The notes beneath the pieces are model-generated. The model saw only the letters and a list, made by a program, of their open reading frames with translations. It did not search any database and was not told where the DNA came from. Of a stretch of DNA of 64,000 nt, positions 26,849-34,874 are shown in pieces. The position numbers and the translations under genes are program-made. The first letter of the stretch is position 1. Every line of letters starts with the position of its first letter. Source of the DNA: Pseudomonas sp. BCA17 (GTDB taxonomy: Bacteria; Pseudomonadota; Gammaproteobacteria; Pseudomonadales; Pseudomonadaceae); assembly GCF_004519405.1 (NCBI RefSeq), contig NZ_SGWI01000003.1:248001-312000 (forward strand). The letters are read 5' to 3'.

Positions 26849-27358
26849 ATGATTCCCAGGTTTTTACTCGCAGCCGCTACCGCGTTGCTGTTGACGGCGT
26901 GTGCCAAGGACGCGGTCAAACCCGAAGTAGCGGGCGAAACGGAGGCGGACACCGCCGCCGTCGAGTTGCACTTTCATGCCATAGCCGGGCTCAACCCGGG
27001 CGCCAACGGCCAGGCCGCACCGGTACGGGTGCGCATCTTCGAGCTGAAAAATGCCGCTACCTTCGGGCGCTCCGACTACTTCGCCCTGGCGGATCGTGCG
27101 CAATCGACCCTCGGCCTCGACCTGCTGGACCAGGACGAAGTGATGGTGCAACCCGGCCAGCAACTGAGCATCCAGCGCGACCTCGACCCTGCCACGCGCC
27201 AGATCGGCTTGCTGGTGGGCTATCGCGAGCTGGACCGTGCGCAATGGCGCACGGTGATCAACGTGCCACCGCGCCAATACACCGAATATCAGATCAGCCT
27301 CGATGTGCGCGCCGTACGTGCCGACGTCGTGGTTCCCCCATCCAGCCCTGCCCAATAA
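26849..27358 (+). CDS. tssJ: T6SS outer membrane lipoprotein TssJ
   Basis: A 169-residue lipoprotein with signal sequence and lipobox LLTACAK, lipidated at C18. The mature beta-sandwich includes PVRVRIFELKNAATFGRSDYFAL, typical of TssJ, whose loop binds the periplasmic part of TssM. A GAGGACGCAGG ribosome binding site precedes the start. It forms the TssJLM membrane complex with genes just downstream. Confidence 0.95.
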   Translation: MIPRFLLAAATALLLTACAKDAVKPEVAGETEADTAAVELHFHAIAGLNPGANGQAAPVRVRIFELKNAATFGRSDYFALADRAQSTLGLDLLDQDEVMVQPGQQLSIQRDLDPATRQIGLLVGYRELDRAQWRTVINVPPRQYTEYQISLDVRAVRADVVVPPSSPAQ

Positions 27359-27376
27359 GAAACCCTCGGAGCCCCC

Positions 27377-28711
27377 ATGTCCTGGAACAATCGCGTGGTC
27401 TGGTCGGAAGGCATGTTCATCGGAACGCAGCACTTCCAGCAGCATGACCGTTACCTGGAAAACCTGATCGACGCCCGCAGCCGCCCGTTGAATGCCGGTG
27501 CCTGGGGCTTTTCCGAGTTGCTGATCGACCAGGGGCTGCTGGCCCAGGGCAAGCTGGCGATCGTTTCGGCGCGCGGCCTGTTGCCTGATGGCACACCGTT
27601 CAATATCCCCCAGGACGACCTCGCGCCGAGCCCGTTGAATATCGACGACAACCTGCGCGACGGTCTGGTGTACCTGGCCTTGCCGCTCAAGCGCGCCGGT
27701 GCCCGCGATACCGTGGAGGCAGGCGAAGCCCTGGAAGCCGCGCGTTATGTAAGCCAGGTGCGCGAAGTGCGGGATGACAACGCCCCGTTCGAGAACCGTG
27801 CGCCAGTGGCTGTCGGCTCTCGCGCCTTGCGCCTGCTCACCGCCCAGGATGGCATCAGTGATTACGCCGCCGTGGGCCTTGTGCGCATTAAGGAAAAACG
27901 CGCCGACCGCGCCCTGGTGCTGGATGACACTTACATCCCGCCGGTACTCGACGTTGCCGCGAGCAAACCGCTGACGGCCTTTCGCAGTGAGCTGCTGGGC
28001 CTGCTGCACCAGCGTGGCGAAGCCCTGGCTGGCCGCGTGGTCGCCTCGGGTGCGGGGGGTGCGTCGGAGATCGCCGACTTCATGCTGTTGCAACTGGTCA
28101 ACCGCGCCCAGCCGCTGCTCCAGCATTTCAGCCAGTTGAGCCCGTTGCACCCGGAGCGCTTCTTCAGCGAACTGGTGAGCCTGGCCGGCGAGTTCTCGAC
28201 CTTTTCGACCTCGGGCCGTCGCCCCCAGGAATATCCGCAATACCAGCATGACGACCTGGCCCTGAGCTTTGCCCCGGTGATGCAGGCGTTGCGTGAAGCG
28301 CTGTCGATGTTGATCGACAGCAAGGCCACGCCGATTCCGATTGTGGAAAAAGCCTATGGCATCCACGTGGCCATGCTTGCCGACAAAACCCTGCTCGACA
28401 GCGCGAGCTTCATCCTGGTGGTGCGCGCCGACGTACCCGGCGAAACCCTGCGTGCGCGCTTCGGCCAGCAGAGCAAGGTCGGCTCGGTGGAGCACATCCG
28501 TGACATGGTCAACCTGCAGCTGCCGGGCATCGGCCTGCTGCCGTTGCCGGTGGCGCCACGGCAGATTCCTTATCACGCAGGCAGTACGTACTACGAGTTG
28601 GACCGGGGCAGCGAGCACTGGCAGCAACTGAACAACTCCGGTGGATTTGCCTTCCATATCGCCGGGCAGTTCCCAGGCTTGAACCTGGCCTTCTGGGCGA
28701 TCCGAGGATAA
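27377..28711 (+). CDS. tssK: T6SS baseplate-membrane connector TssK
   Basis: A 444-residue trimeric protein linking baseplate to TssL/TssM. The signature start is WNNRVVWSEGMFIGTQHFQQHDRY, followed by the shoulder region with AGSTYYELDRGSEHW near the C-terminus. No membrane segment is present. The ribosome binding site is within the 18-bp gap after tssJ. Confidence 0.97.
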   Translation: MSWNNRVVWSEGMFIGTQHFQQHDRYLENLIDARSRPLNAGAWGFSELLIDQGLLAQGKLAIVSARGLLPDGTPFNIPQDDLAPSPLNIDDNLRDGLVYLALPLKRAGARDTVEAGEALEAARYVSQVREVRDDNAPFENRAPVAVGSRALRLLTAQDGISDYAAVGLVRIKEKRADRALVLDDTYIPPVLDVAASKPLTAFRSELLGLLHQRGEALAGRVVASGAGGASEIADFMLLQLVNRAQPLLQHFSQLSPLHPERFFSELVSLAGEFSTFSTSGRRPQEYPQYQHDDLALSFAPVMQALREALSMLIDSKATPIPIVEKAYGIHVAMLADKTLLDSASFILVVRADVPGETLRARFGQQSKVGSVEHIRDMVNLQLPGIGLLPLPVAPRQIPYHAGSTYYELDRGSEHWQQLNNSGGFAFHIAGQFPGLNLAFWAIRG

Positions 28712-28717
28712 TCCGCG

Positions 28718-30007
28718 ATGCATCCCAATGATGATGACCGCACCCAGTTCATGCCGCGCCCGGGTGGCCGGGCGCCGGAACCTGTGCGTGCCGAACCTGC
28801 ACCGTTGTCGATGCCGGCTGCGCCGATGCTCACGGGCAAAAGCCAGGGCCTCAACCCGCTGGAAAGTGCCGCCGGCCCCTTGTTGGCGCTGCTGACGCGC
28901 CTGCGCAACACCATCGCTCACCCGGCGCCGGCCAGCCTGCGCGCGCAGTTGCTGGCTTACCTGCGCCAGTTCGAAGAGCGTGCCGAAGCCGCCGGCATTC
29001 CGCGCAACGAAGTGCTGCTGGCGCGTTACGCGCTGTGCACCGCCCTGGATGAAGCGGTGCTGAGCACGCCATGGGGCAGCACCAGTGACTGGGGCAAGCA
29101 AAGCCTGCTGATCACCGTGCACAACGAAGCCTGGGGCGGCGAAAAAGTCTTCCAACTGCTCGACCACTGCCTGCAAAGCCCACGGGAACGCCTGTACCTG
29201 CTGGAGCTTCTGTACCTGTGCATGTGCCTGGGCTTCGAAGGCCGTTACCGGGTGATGAACGACGGGCGCAGCCAGTTGGACGCCTTGCGGGAACGCACCG
29301 CGGCAGCCATTCGCAGCGCCCGTGGCGAACACGAACGCGAGCTGTCACCGCATTGGCGCGGCGTGACCGTGGCGCGGGATCGCCTGGCGCAATTCATGCC
29401 GCCGTGGATTGCCGTGGCCATCGGCCTGGCGCTGCTGCTGGCGTTGTTGTTCGGCTTGCGCCTGAAGCTGGCGTCGGATGCCGAGCCGGTGTTCAAGAAT
29501 ATCCATGCGTTGGGAGAGATCCCGGTGCAAGCGATCGACCGTCCGGTGGCACAGCCCAAAGTCATCGAACGCCCACGCCTGGCAGGCTTCCTGGTGGAAG
29601 ACATCAAGGCCGGTCGTGTCGCGGTGGAGGATGCAGTCGACCGTTCCGTAGTGACCATTCGCGGTGACGAGCTGTTCGCATCGGCCAGTTCCAGCATCGT
29701 TGATGACTACCAGCCGCTGATGCTGCGCATCGCCGACGCCATCCGCAAAGTCAAAGGCCAGGTGCGCGTGACCGGGCACAGTGACAACCGCCCGATTGCC
29801 ACGCTGCGTTTCCCGTCCAACTGGGCGCTGTCCGAAGCACGGGCCAAGTCGGTGCTGGAGATCCTGGCCGCCAAGACCGGCCAGGCCGAGCGCTTCAGCG
29901 CCGAGGGTAGAAGCGACACCGAGCCGGTGGCTACCAACGCCACCGCCGAAGGCCGTGCCCGTAATCGTCGGGTTGAAATCACCGTATTGGCGGAGGGCGT
30001 CGAGTGA
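28718..30007 (+). CDS. tssL: T6SS inner membrane protein TssL with OmpA-like domain
   Basis: A 429-residue evolved TssL (DotU/IcmH). The cytoplasmic DotU domain spans about 45-215 with LRQFEERAEAAGI and ALDEAVLSTPWG; one membrane helix follows near residue 230 (WIAVAIGLALLLALLFGL). The periplasmic C-terminus is an OmpA/MotB peptidoglycan-binding domain with VTGHSDNRPI and SEARAKSVLEIL, anchoring the complex to the wall. The stop codon overlaps the tssM GTG. Confidence 0.96.
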   Translation: MHPNDDDRTQFMPRPGGRAPEPVRAEPAPLSMPAAPMLTGKSQGLNPLESAAGPLLALLTRLRNTIAHPAPASLRAQLLAYLRQFEERAEAAGIPRNEVLLARYALCTALDEAVLSTPWGSTSDWGKQSLLITVHNEAWGGEKVFQLLDHCLQSPRERLYLLELLYLCMCLGFEGRYRVMNDGRSQLDALRERTAAAIRSARGEHERELSPHWRGVTVARDRLAQFMPPWIAVAIGLALLLALLFGLRLKLASDAEPVFKNIHALGEIPVQAIDRPVAQPKVIERPRLAGFLVEDIKAGRVAVEDAVDRSVVTIRGDELFASASSSIVDDYQPLMLRIADAIRKVKGQVRVTGHSDNRPIATLRFPSNWALSEARAKSVLEILAAKTGQAERFSAEGRSDTEPVATNATAEGRARNRRVEITVLAEGVE

Positions 30008-33000
30008 AGGCGTTTTTCAGTTTCATGATTCGCTGGGTGATCCCGGTGCTGGGCCTGATCGCCCTGAGCCTGATCATCTGGTTTGTCGGGCCGTTGCTCG
30101 ATGTGTTGATGCCGGAAGGACGTCGCTGGGCACTGATCATCCTGGTGTTTGCGGTGTGGATCGCCTACCGCGTGTTCCGCATTATCCAGGCGCGGCGGCA
30201 GGCCGCCGAAGTGATGCGCAGCCTGGCGGCGCAAACCCCGGTCGACCCCAACAGTGTCGCCACTGCCGAAGAACTCAGCACCCTGCGCCAGCGCATGGAC
30301 GAGGCCCTGGCACTGCTGAAAAAAGCCAAGCTGGGTGGCGATGAGCGGCGCAACCTCTACGAACTGCCGTGGTACGTGATCATCGGCCCGCCGGGTTCGG
30401 GCAAGACCACTGCGCTGGTCAACTCCGGGCTGCATTTCCCGCTGGCGGCCCAGTTGGGCGCCGGTGCCGTGCGTGGCGTCGGGGGGACGCGTAACTGTGA
30501 CTGGTGGTTTACCGATCAAGCCGTGCTGCTCGATACCGCTGGCCGCTACACCACTCAGGACAGCAACTCCACGGTGGATAAAGCCGCGTGGCTGGGTTTC
30601 CTCGACCTGCTGAAAAAACAACGCTCACGTCGTCCAATCGACGGTGCGTTCATTGCGATCAGCCTGTCGGATTTACTGCTCGGTACTGAGGCCGAGCGCG
30701 CCGCCCATGCGGCGGCGATCCGTCTGCGTATCCAGGAGCTGTACACCCAGCTGGGCGTGCGTTTCCCGGTCTACCTGATGCTGACCAAGCTCGATTTGGT
30801 GCCCGGCTTCATGGAGTTCTTCGACAACCTGAGCAAGGAAGACCGCGCCCAGGTGTGGGGCATGACCTTCGCCCTGGACGACGGCAAGAACAGCGACAGC
30901 CCGCTGGCGCACCTGCAAAGCGAATTCGCAGGTCTGGAACAACGCCTCAACGAACGCCTGGTAGAGCGCCTGCAACAAGAACGCGACCCGGCGCGGCGCG
31001 ACTTGATCTACGGCTTCCCGCAGCAGTTCGGTGCCCTGAAGGACTGCCTGCAAAGCTTCCTCGAAGGTGTGTTCAAACCCAACGCCTTCGAAGAACGCGT
31101 GCTGCTGCGCGGTGTGTACTTCACCAGCGGTACTCAGGAAGGCAGCCCGATTGATCGCCTGATCGGTGCCATGGCCCAGAGCATGAACCTGGACCGACAG
31201 CAGTTGGCACGCCAGAGCGGTACCGGGCGCAGTTACTTCATCGAAAAACTCTTCAGCGCCGTGGCTTTTGCCGAGCGTGGGCTGGTGGGGGTGAACCCGA
31301 AGGTCGAGCGCCGGCGCAAGTGGGTTGCACGCGGCGTACTGGCGGCCACCGTGGCCCTGGTGGTGGTGGTCAGCAGCTTGTGGTGGGTGAGTTATCGCGC
31401 CAATCAGGCCTATATCGCCCAGGTCGACCAGAAGGTTGCGCCACTGGGCCAGGCGGTACAGAACCTGAGCCCGGCCCAGCGCGAAGTGCTCGCCGTACTG
31501 CCGTTGCTCAACGCGACGAAAAACCTTGCCGGTGATTCGCCCAGTTGGGCCGAGGGCCTGGGCCTGTACCAGGGCGATATGCTCGAAGCCGAATCCAGCA
31601 GCGTGTACCGCAAACTGCTGATCGCGGTGTTCGCACCGCGTCTGGTGACGCGCATCGAAGAGCAACTGCACGGTGGTGGTAACTCCGACTTCCTGTACGA
31701 AGGCCTCAAGGCTTACCTGATGCTTGCCGACAGCGAGCACTACGACCCGGACTTCATCAAGGCCTGGATCGCCCTGGACTGGGATCGCAACCTGCCACGT
31801 GACTTGCCGGCCGATCAGCGCCAGGCACTGAGCGGGCATTTGCAGGCATTGTTTGACCGCCATCCGCCGAGCGCGCGCCTCGACCCGCGGCTGATCGACG
31901 ACCTGCGTCGCCAGTTGCAACAGTTGCCGGTGGCCCAGCGTGTCTACGACCGGGTCAAACGCCAGAAACTGCCGGACGGTATCCCGGATTTCCGCATCAA
32001 TGAAGCCGCCGGTCGCGATGCGGCGCTGGTATTCAGTCGCAAGAGCGGCAAGCCGCTGGGCGAGCCGCTGAGTGGTTTCTTCACCGCCAAGGGTTATCGC
32101 CAGGCGTTTTTGCTGAGCAGCCTGAACCAGACCGGCACACTCGCCGAAGAGCAATGGGTGTTGGGCCATGAGCAGGCCGATCAGCAGAACGTGGTGAGCC
32201 TGGCCGCTGACGTGCGCCGCTTGTATTTCCAGGATTACCAGCGCCAGTGGGACGCGCTGTTGGCGGACATCGACTTTGTACCGATCACCAGCGTGGCCCA
32301 GGCGGCTGATGTACTGCGGGTGATTTCCGGGCCGACCTCGCCATTGAAGAAGTTGCTGGTGGCGGTGGCCAAGGAAACCGACCTGCAAGCCGAAGAGCGC
32401 CAGCTGGCGGCCAAAGGTGTGCCGGTGGAAGGTGGCGTCGACAAGCTCAAGGAGCGCCTGGGCAGCCTGCTCGGCCAGGAGCAACAGACGGCCAGCCAGC
32501 CGCAAGTGGCGGACGATCCGGTGACTGCGCACTTTGCCGAACTCAACGGCATCGTCAGCAAGAACGAAGGCGAACCGGCGGCCATCGACGGTCTGCTCGC
32601 GGACATGAACGCGCTGTATGTGCAAGTCAGCGCCATGGTCGGCGCCAGTGGCGACGCCTTGCTCGGTGAGGCGAAGAACCAGGCGGCTGCGGCGGCCACG
32701 CGGGTCAGCCTGAATGCCGAACGCCAGCCGCCGTTGGTGCAGGGCATGGTCAAGTCTGTGGTCAACTCCACCACCAACAGCATGATGGGCGGGGTGCGCA
32801 ACCAACTGAACGCGGCCTGGGTCAGCGAAGTGGTCAACGTGTATCGCCAGTCTCTGGCCGGGCGATACCCGATGTCGCCGGGCAGTGCGCGTGATGCGAC
32901 CCTGGATGACTTCGGTCAGTTCTTCGGCGTGGGCGGGGTGATGGACAACTACTTCCGCAAGTACCTGCAGCCGTACGTCGACACGTCTACCCAGACCTGG

Positions 33001-33504
33001 CGCTGGCAGCCGGGCGCGGCACAAAAGCTGGGGATTGCGCCGGGTGTGCTGCAAACCTTCCAACGCGCGGCGGCGATCCGGGATGCGTTCTTCCGCGCCG
33101 GGGGCACCCAGCCTATCGTGCGTTTCGAACTCAAGCCGGTGTCGATGGACCCGACCATCACCCAGTTCCTGCTTGACCTCGACGGCCAGCAATTGAGCTA
33201 CGACCATGGCCCCAGCCGCCCGGTTGCGATGCAATGGCCTAACCCCGGCAGTATCGGTGTGGTGCGTATTTCCATCATGCCGCCGTCGGCCACTGGGCGT
33301 TCCGGTGTGACCTTGGATGGGCCGTGGGCCTGGTTCCGCTTGCTGGAGCAGTCGGACCTGACGGCCGGCAACTCGCCGGACCGCTTCAACCTGCGCCTGC
33401 GGGTCGACGGCGCGAGCATTGCCTACGAGTTGCGTGCCAACAGCGCTTTCAACCCGTTCAAGAGCCGCGTGCTCAGCGGGTTCAGCCTGCCGGAGCGGTT
33501 ATGA
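30004..33504 (+). CDS. tssM: T6SS inner membrane protein TssM (IcmF)
   Basis: A 1166-residue core of the membrane complex. Two helices (about 11-31 and 42-60) and a third near 440-460 anchor it. The cytoplasmic domain between them has a Walker A motif GPPGSGKT at 128-135, so nucleotide binding is possible. The large periplasmic domain contacts TssJ. The start is a GTG overlapping the tssL stop, and the stop overlaps the tagF ATG, showing tight translational coupling. Confidence 0.96.
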   Translation: MKAFFSFMIRWVIPVLGLIALSLIIWFVGPLLDVLMPEGRRWALIILVFAVWIAYRVFRIIQARRQAAEVMRSLAAQTPVDPNSVATAEELSTLRQRMDEALALLKKAKLGGDERRNLYELPWYVIIGPPGSGKTTALVNSGLHFPLAAQLGAGAVRGVGGTRNCDWWFTDQAVLLDTAGRYTTQDSNSTVDKAAWLGFLDLLKKQRSRRPIDGAFIAISLSDLLLGTEAERAAHAAAIRLRIQELYTQLGVRFPVYLMLTKLDLVPGFMEFFDNLSKEDRAQVWGMTFALDDGKNSDSPLAHLQSEFAGLEQRLNERLVERLQQERDPARRDLIYGFPQQFGALKDCLQSFLEGVFKPNAFEERVLLRGVYFTSGTQEGSPIDRLIGAMAQSMNLDRQQLARQSGTGRSYFIEKLFSAVAFAERGLVGVNPKVERRRKWVARGVLAATVALVVVVSSLWWVSYRANQAYIAQVDQKVAPLGQAVQNLSPAQREVLAVLPLLNATKNLAGDSPSWAEGLGLYQGDMLEAESSSVYRKLLIAVFAPRLVTRIEEQLHGGGNSDFLYEGLKAYLMLADSEHYDPDFIKAWIALDWDRNLPRDLPADQRQALSGHLQALFDRHPPSARLDPRLIDDLRRQLQQLPVAQRVYDRVKRQKLPDGIPDFRINEAAGRDAALVFSRKSGKPLGEPLSGFFTAKGYRQAFLLSSLNQTGTLAEEQWVLGHEQADQQNVVSLAADVRRLYFQDYQRQWDALLADIDFVPITSVAQAADVLRVISGPTSPLKKLLVAVAKETDLQAEERQLAAKGVPVEGGVDKLKERLGSLLGQEQQTASQPQVADDPVTAHFAELNGIVSKNEGEPAAIDGLLADMNALYVQVSAMVGASGDALLGEAKNQAAAAATRVSLNAERQPPLVQGMVKSVVNSTTNSMMGGVRNQLNAAWVSEVVNVYRQSLAGRYPMSPGSARDATLDDFGQFFGVGGVMDNYFRKYLQPYVDTSTQTWRWQPGAAQKLGIAPGVLQTFQRAAAIRDAFFRAGGTQPIVRFELKPVSMDPTITQFLLDLDGQQLSYDHGPSRPVAMQWPNPGSIGVVRISIMPPSATGRSGVTLDGPWAWFRLLEQSDLTAGNSPDRFNLRLRVDGASIAYELRANSAFNPFKSRVLSGFSLPERL

Positions 33505-34154
33505 CCACGCTGGGTTTCTACGGCAAGTTGGCCAGCCGCGGTGACTTCGTCAGCCGCGCCTTGCCCCAGAGTTTTATCGGCCCGTGGGACGGTTGGCTGG
33601 CGGCAGGTCTGCTCGCCAGCCAGAACAGTCTGGGCGGCGACTGGCTCAACGTCTACCTGGTCAGCCCGTTGTGGCGCTTTGTGCTCGCACCGGGCGTGTG
33701 CGGGCCGGATGCGGCGGCGGGTGTGGTGATGCCGAGTATCGATCGGGTCGGGCGTTATTTTCCGTTGGCGGTGGTGGCCTTGCTGGATCACGACACCAAT
33801 CTTGCGTCCCTTGTAGGCGGGCCGGATACCTGGTTTGAGCAGACCGAAGAGCTGTTGCTCAGCACCCTGGATGCCGAGGCCACGTTCGAGCGCTTCAACG
33901 ATGGCGTCGACACCCTGGGCCTCCCGCCCAGCGAGCCGCGAGCGGTAGACACTCGTTTCGCCGGTTTGCAGCGGATGAACGCCACGCAGCCTCACGACCG
34001 GATGAGCGCGCTCGCCGAACACGCCTGCTCCGGTTCCAGCCTCTGGTGGGGCCGCGGTTCGCAACGTATTTCCCCTGGATTATTGCGGTGTCAGGGCTTG
34101 CCTGCCACCGACGATTTTGCGCAGTTTCTGCTCGGACAAGAAGGTGTGGTGTAG
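33501..34154 (+). CDS. tagF: T6SS post-translational repressor TagF
   Basis: A 217-residue protein beginning TTLGFYGKLASRGDFVSRALP, the conserved TagF/ImpM start. An upstream in-frame extension inside tssM exists but this ATG overlaps the tssM stop as ATGA, the pattern used through this operon. In HSI-I, TagF holds the system off independently of the kinase pathway, apparently by binding Fha. Here tagF and pppA are separate genes; in some bacteria they are fused. Confidence 0.92.
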   Translation: MTTLGFYGKLASRGDFVSRALPQSFIGPWDGWLAAGLLASQNSLGGDWLNVYLVSPLWRFVLAPGVCGPDAAAGVVMPSIDRVGRYFPLAVVALLDHDTNLASLVGGPDTWFEQTEELLLSTLDAEATFERFNDGVDTLGLPPSEPRAVDTRFAGLQRMNATQPHDRMSALAEHACSGSSLWWGRGSQRISPGLLRCQGLPATDDFAQFLLGQEGVV

Positions 34155-34874
34155 ATGGGGTCGACGTTCAAATCCGCGAGCAAAAGCCATGTAGGCATGG
34201 TGCGCCAGGTCAATGAAGATGCATGCCTGGACCTGCCGGAAAACCGCCTCTGGGTGGTGGCCGACGGCATGGGTGGGCATGCGGCGGGTGACTACGTCAG
34301 CAGCCTGATTGTCGACAGCCTGCGTCATGTGCCGGTGGGGCGCTCCCTCGATGAATACTCGGCGGCATTGCGCAATGACCTGATTCGCATCAACACCGCC
34401 GTGCGCGAAGAAACCGCCAACCGTGGCGTGACCATGATGGGCAGCACCGTGGTGGTGCTGGCCGCGCGCGGCTTGCGCGGCGTGTGTTTGTGGGCCGGTG
34501 ACAGTCGCCTGTACCGCCTGCGCGACGGCGTGCTGGAAAGCATCTCCCGCGACCACAGCTATGTGCAGGACCTGCAAGACAGCGGCCTGCTCAGCGAAGC
34601 CGACGCCCGCGTGCACCCACGCGCCAATATCGTCACCCGCGCGGTGGGCGTGGAAGCCCAGTTGGAGGTGGCCATTGTCGATCTGTTGATCGCCCCCGGC
34701 GACAGTTACCTGCTGTGCAGCGACGGTCTGAACAAAACCGTCGAAGACCATGAAATCCGCGAAGTGCTGGGGCATGACGCGCCGGACGAAATCGTGCGCA
34801 GCCTGGTGCACCTGGGGCTTAACCGGGGTGCGCCGGACAACATCACCACCATCGTCGTTAAGGTGTCGCCATGA
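34155..34874 (+). CDS. pppA: PP2C-type phosphatase PppA
   Basis: A 239-residue serine/threonine phosphatase that removes the activating phosphate from Fha. PP2C metal motifs are present: VRQVNEDAC near residue 18, VVADGMGGHAAGDY near 35, and GVCLWAGDSRLYRLRDG. The C-terminal DNITTIVVKV completes the metal site. It starts directly after the tagF stop and overlaps ppkA by four bases. Confidence 0.95.
   Translation: MGSTFKSASKSHVGMVRQVNEDACLDLPENRLWVVADGMGGHAAGDYVSSLIVDSLRHVPVGRSLDEYSAALRNDLIRINTAVREETANRGVTMMGSTVVVLAARGLRGVCLWAGDSRLYRLRDGVLESISRDHSYVQDLQDSGLLSEADARVHPRANIVTRAVGVEAQLEVAIVDLLIAPGDSYLLCSDGLNKTVEDHEIREVLGHDAPDEIVRSLVHLGLNRGAPDNITTIVVKVSP

Noticed and set aside
26864..29332. 822-residue open frame opposite tssJ-tssK-tssL
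   Set aside because: Spans three well supported genes on the other strand and shows no recognisable protein features.
30673..33234. 853-residue open frame opposite tssM
   Set aside because: Same GC-driven shadow; no domain recognised and TssM is certain.
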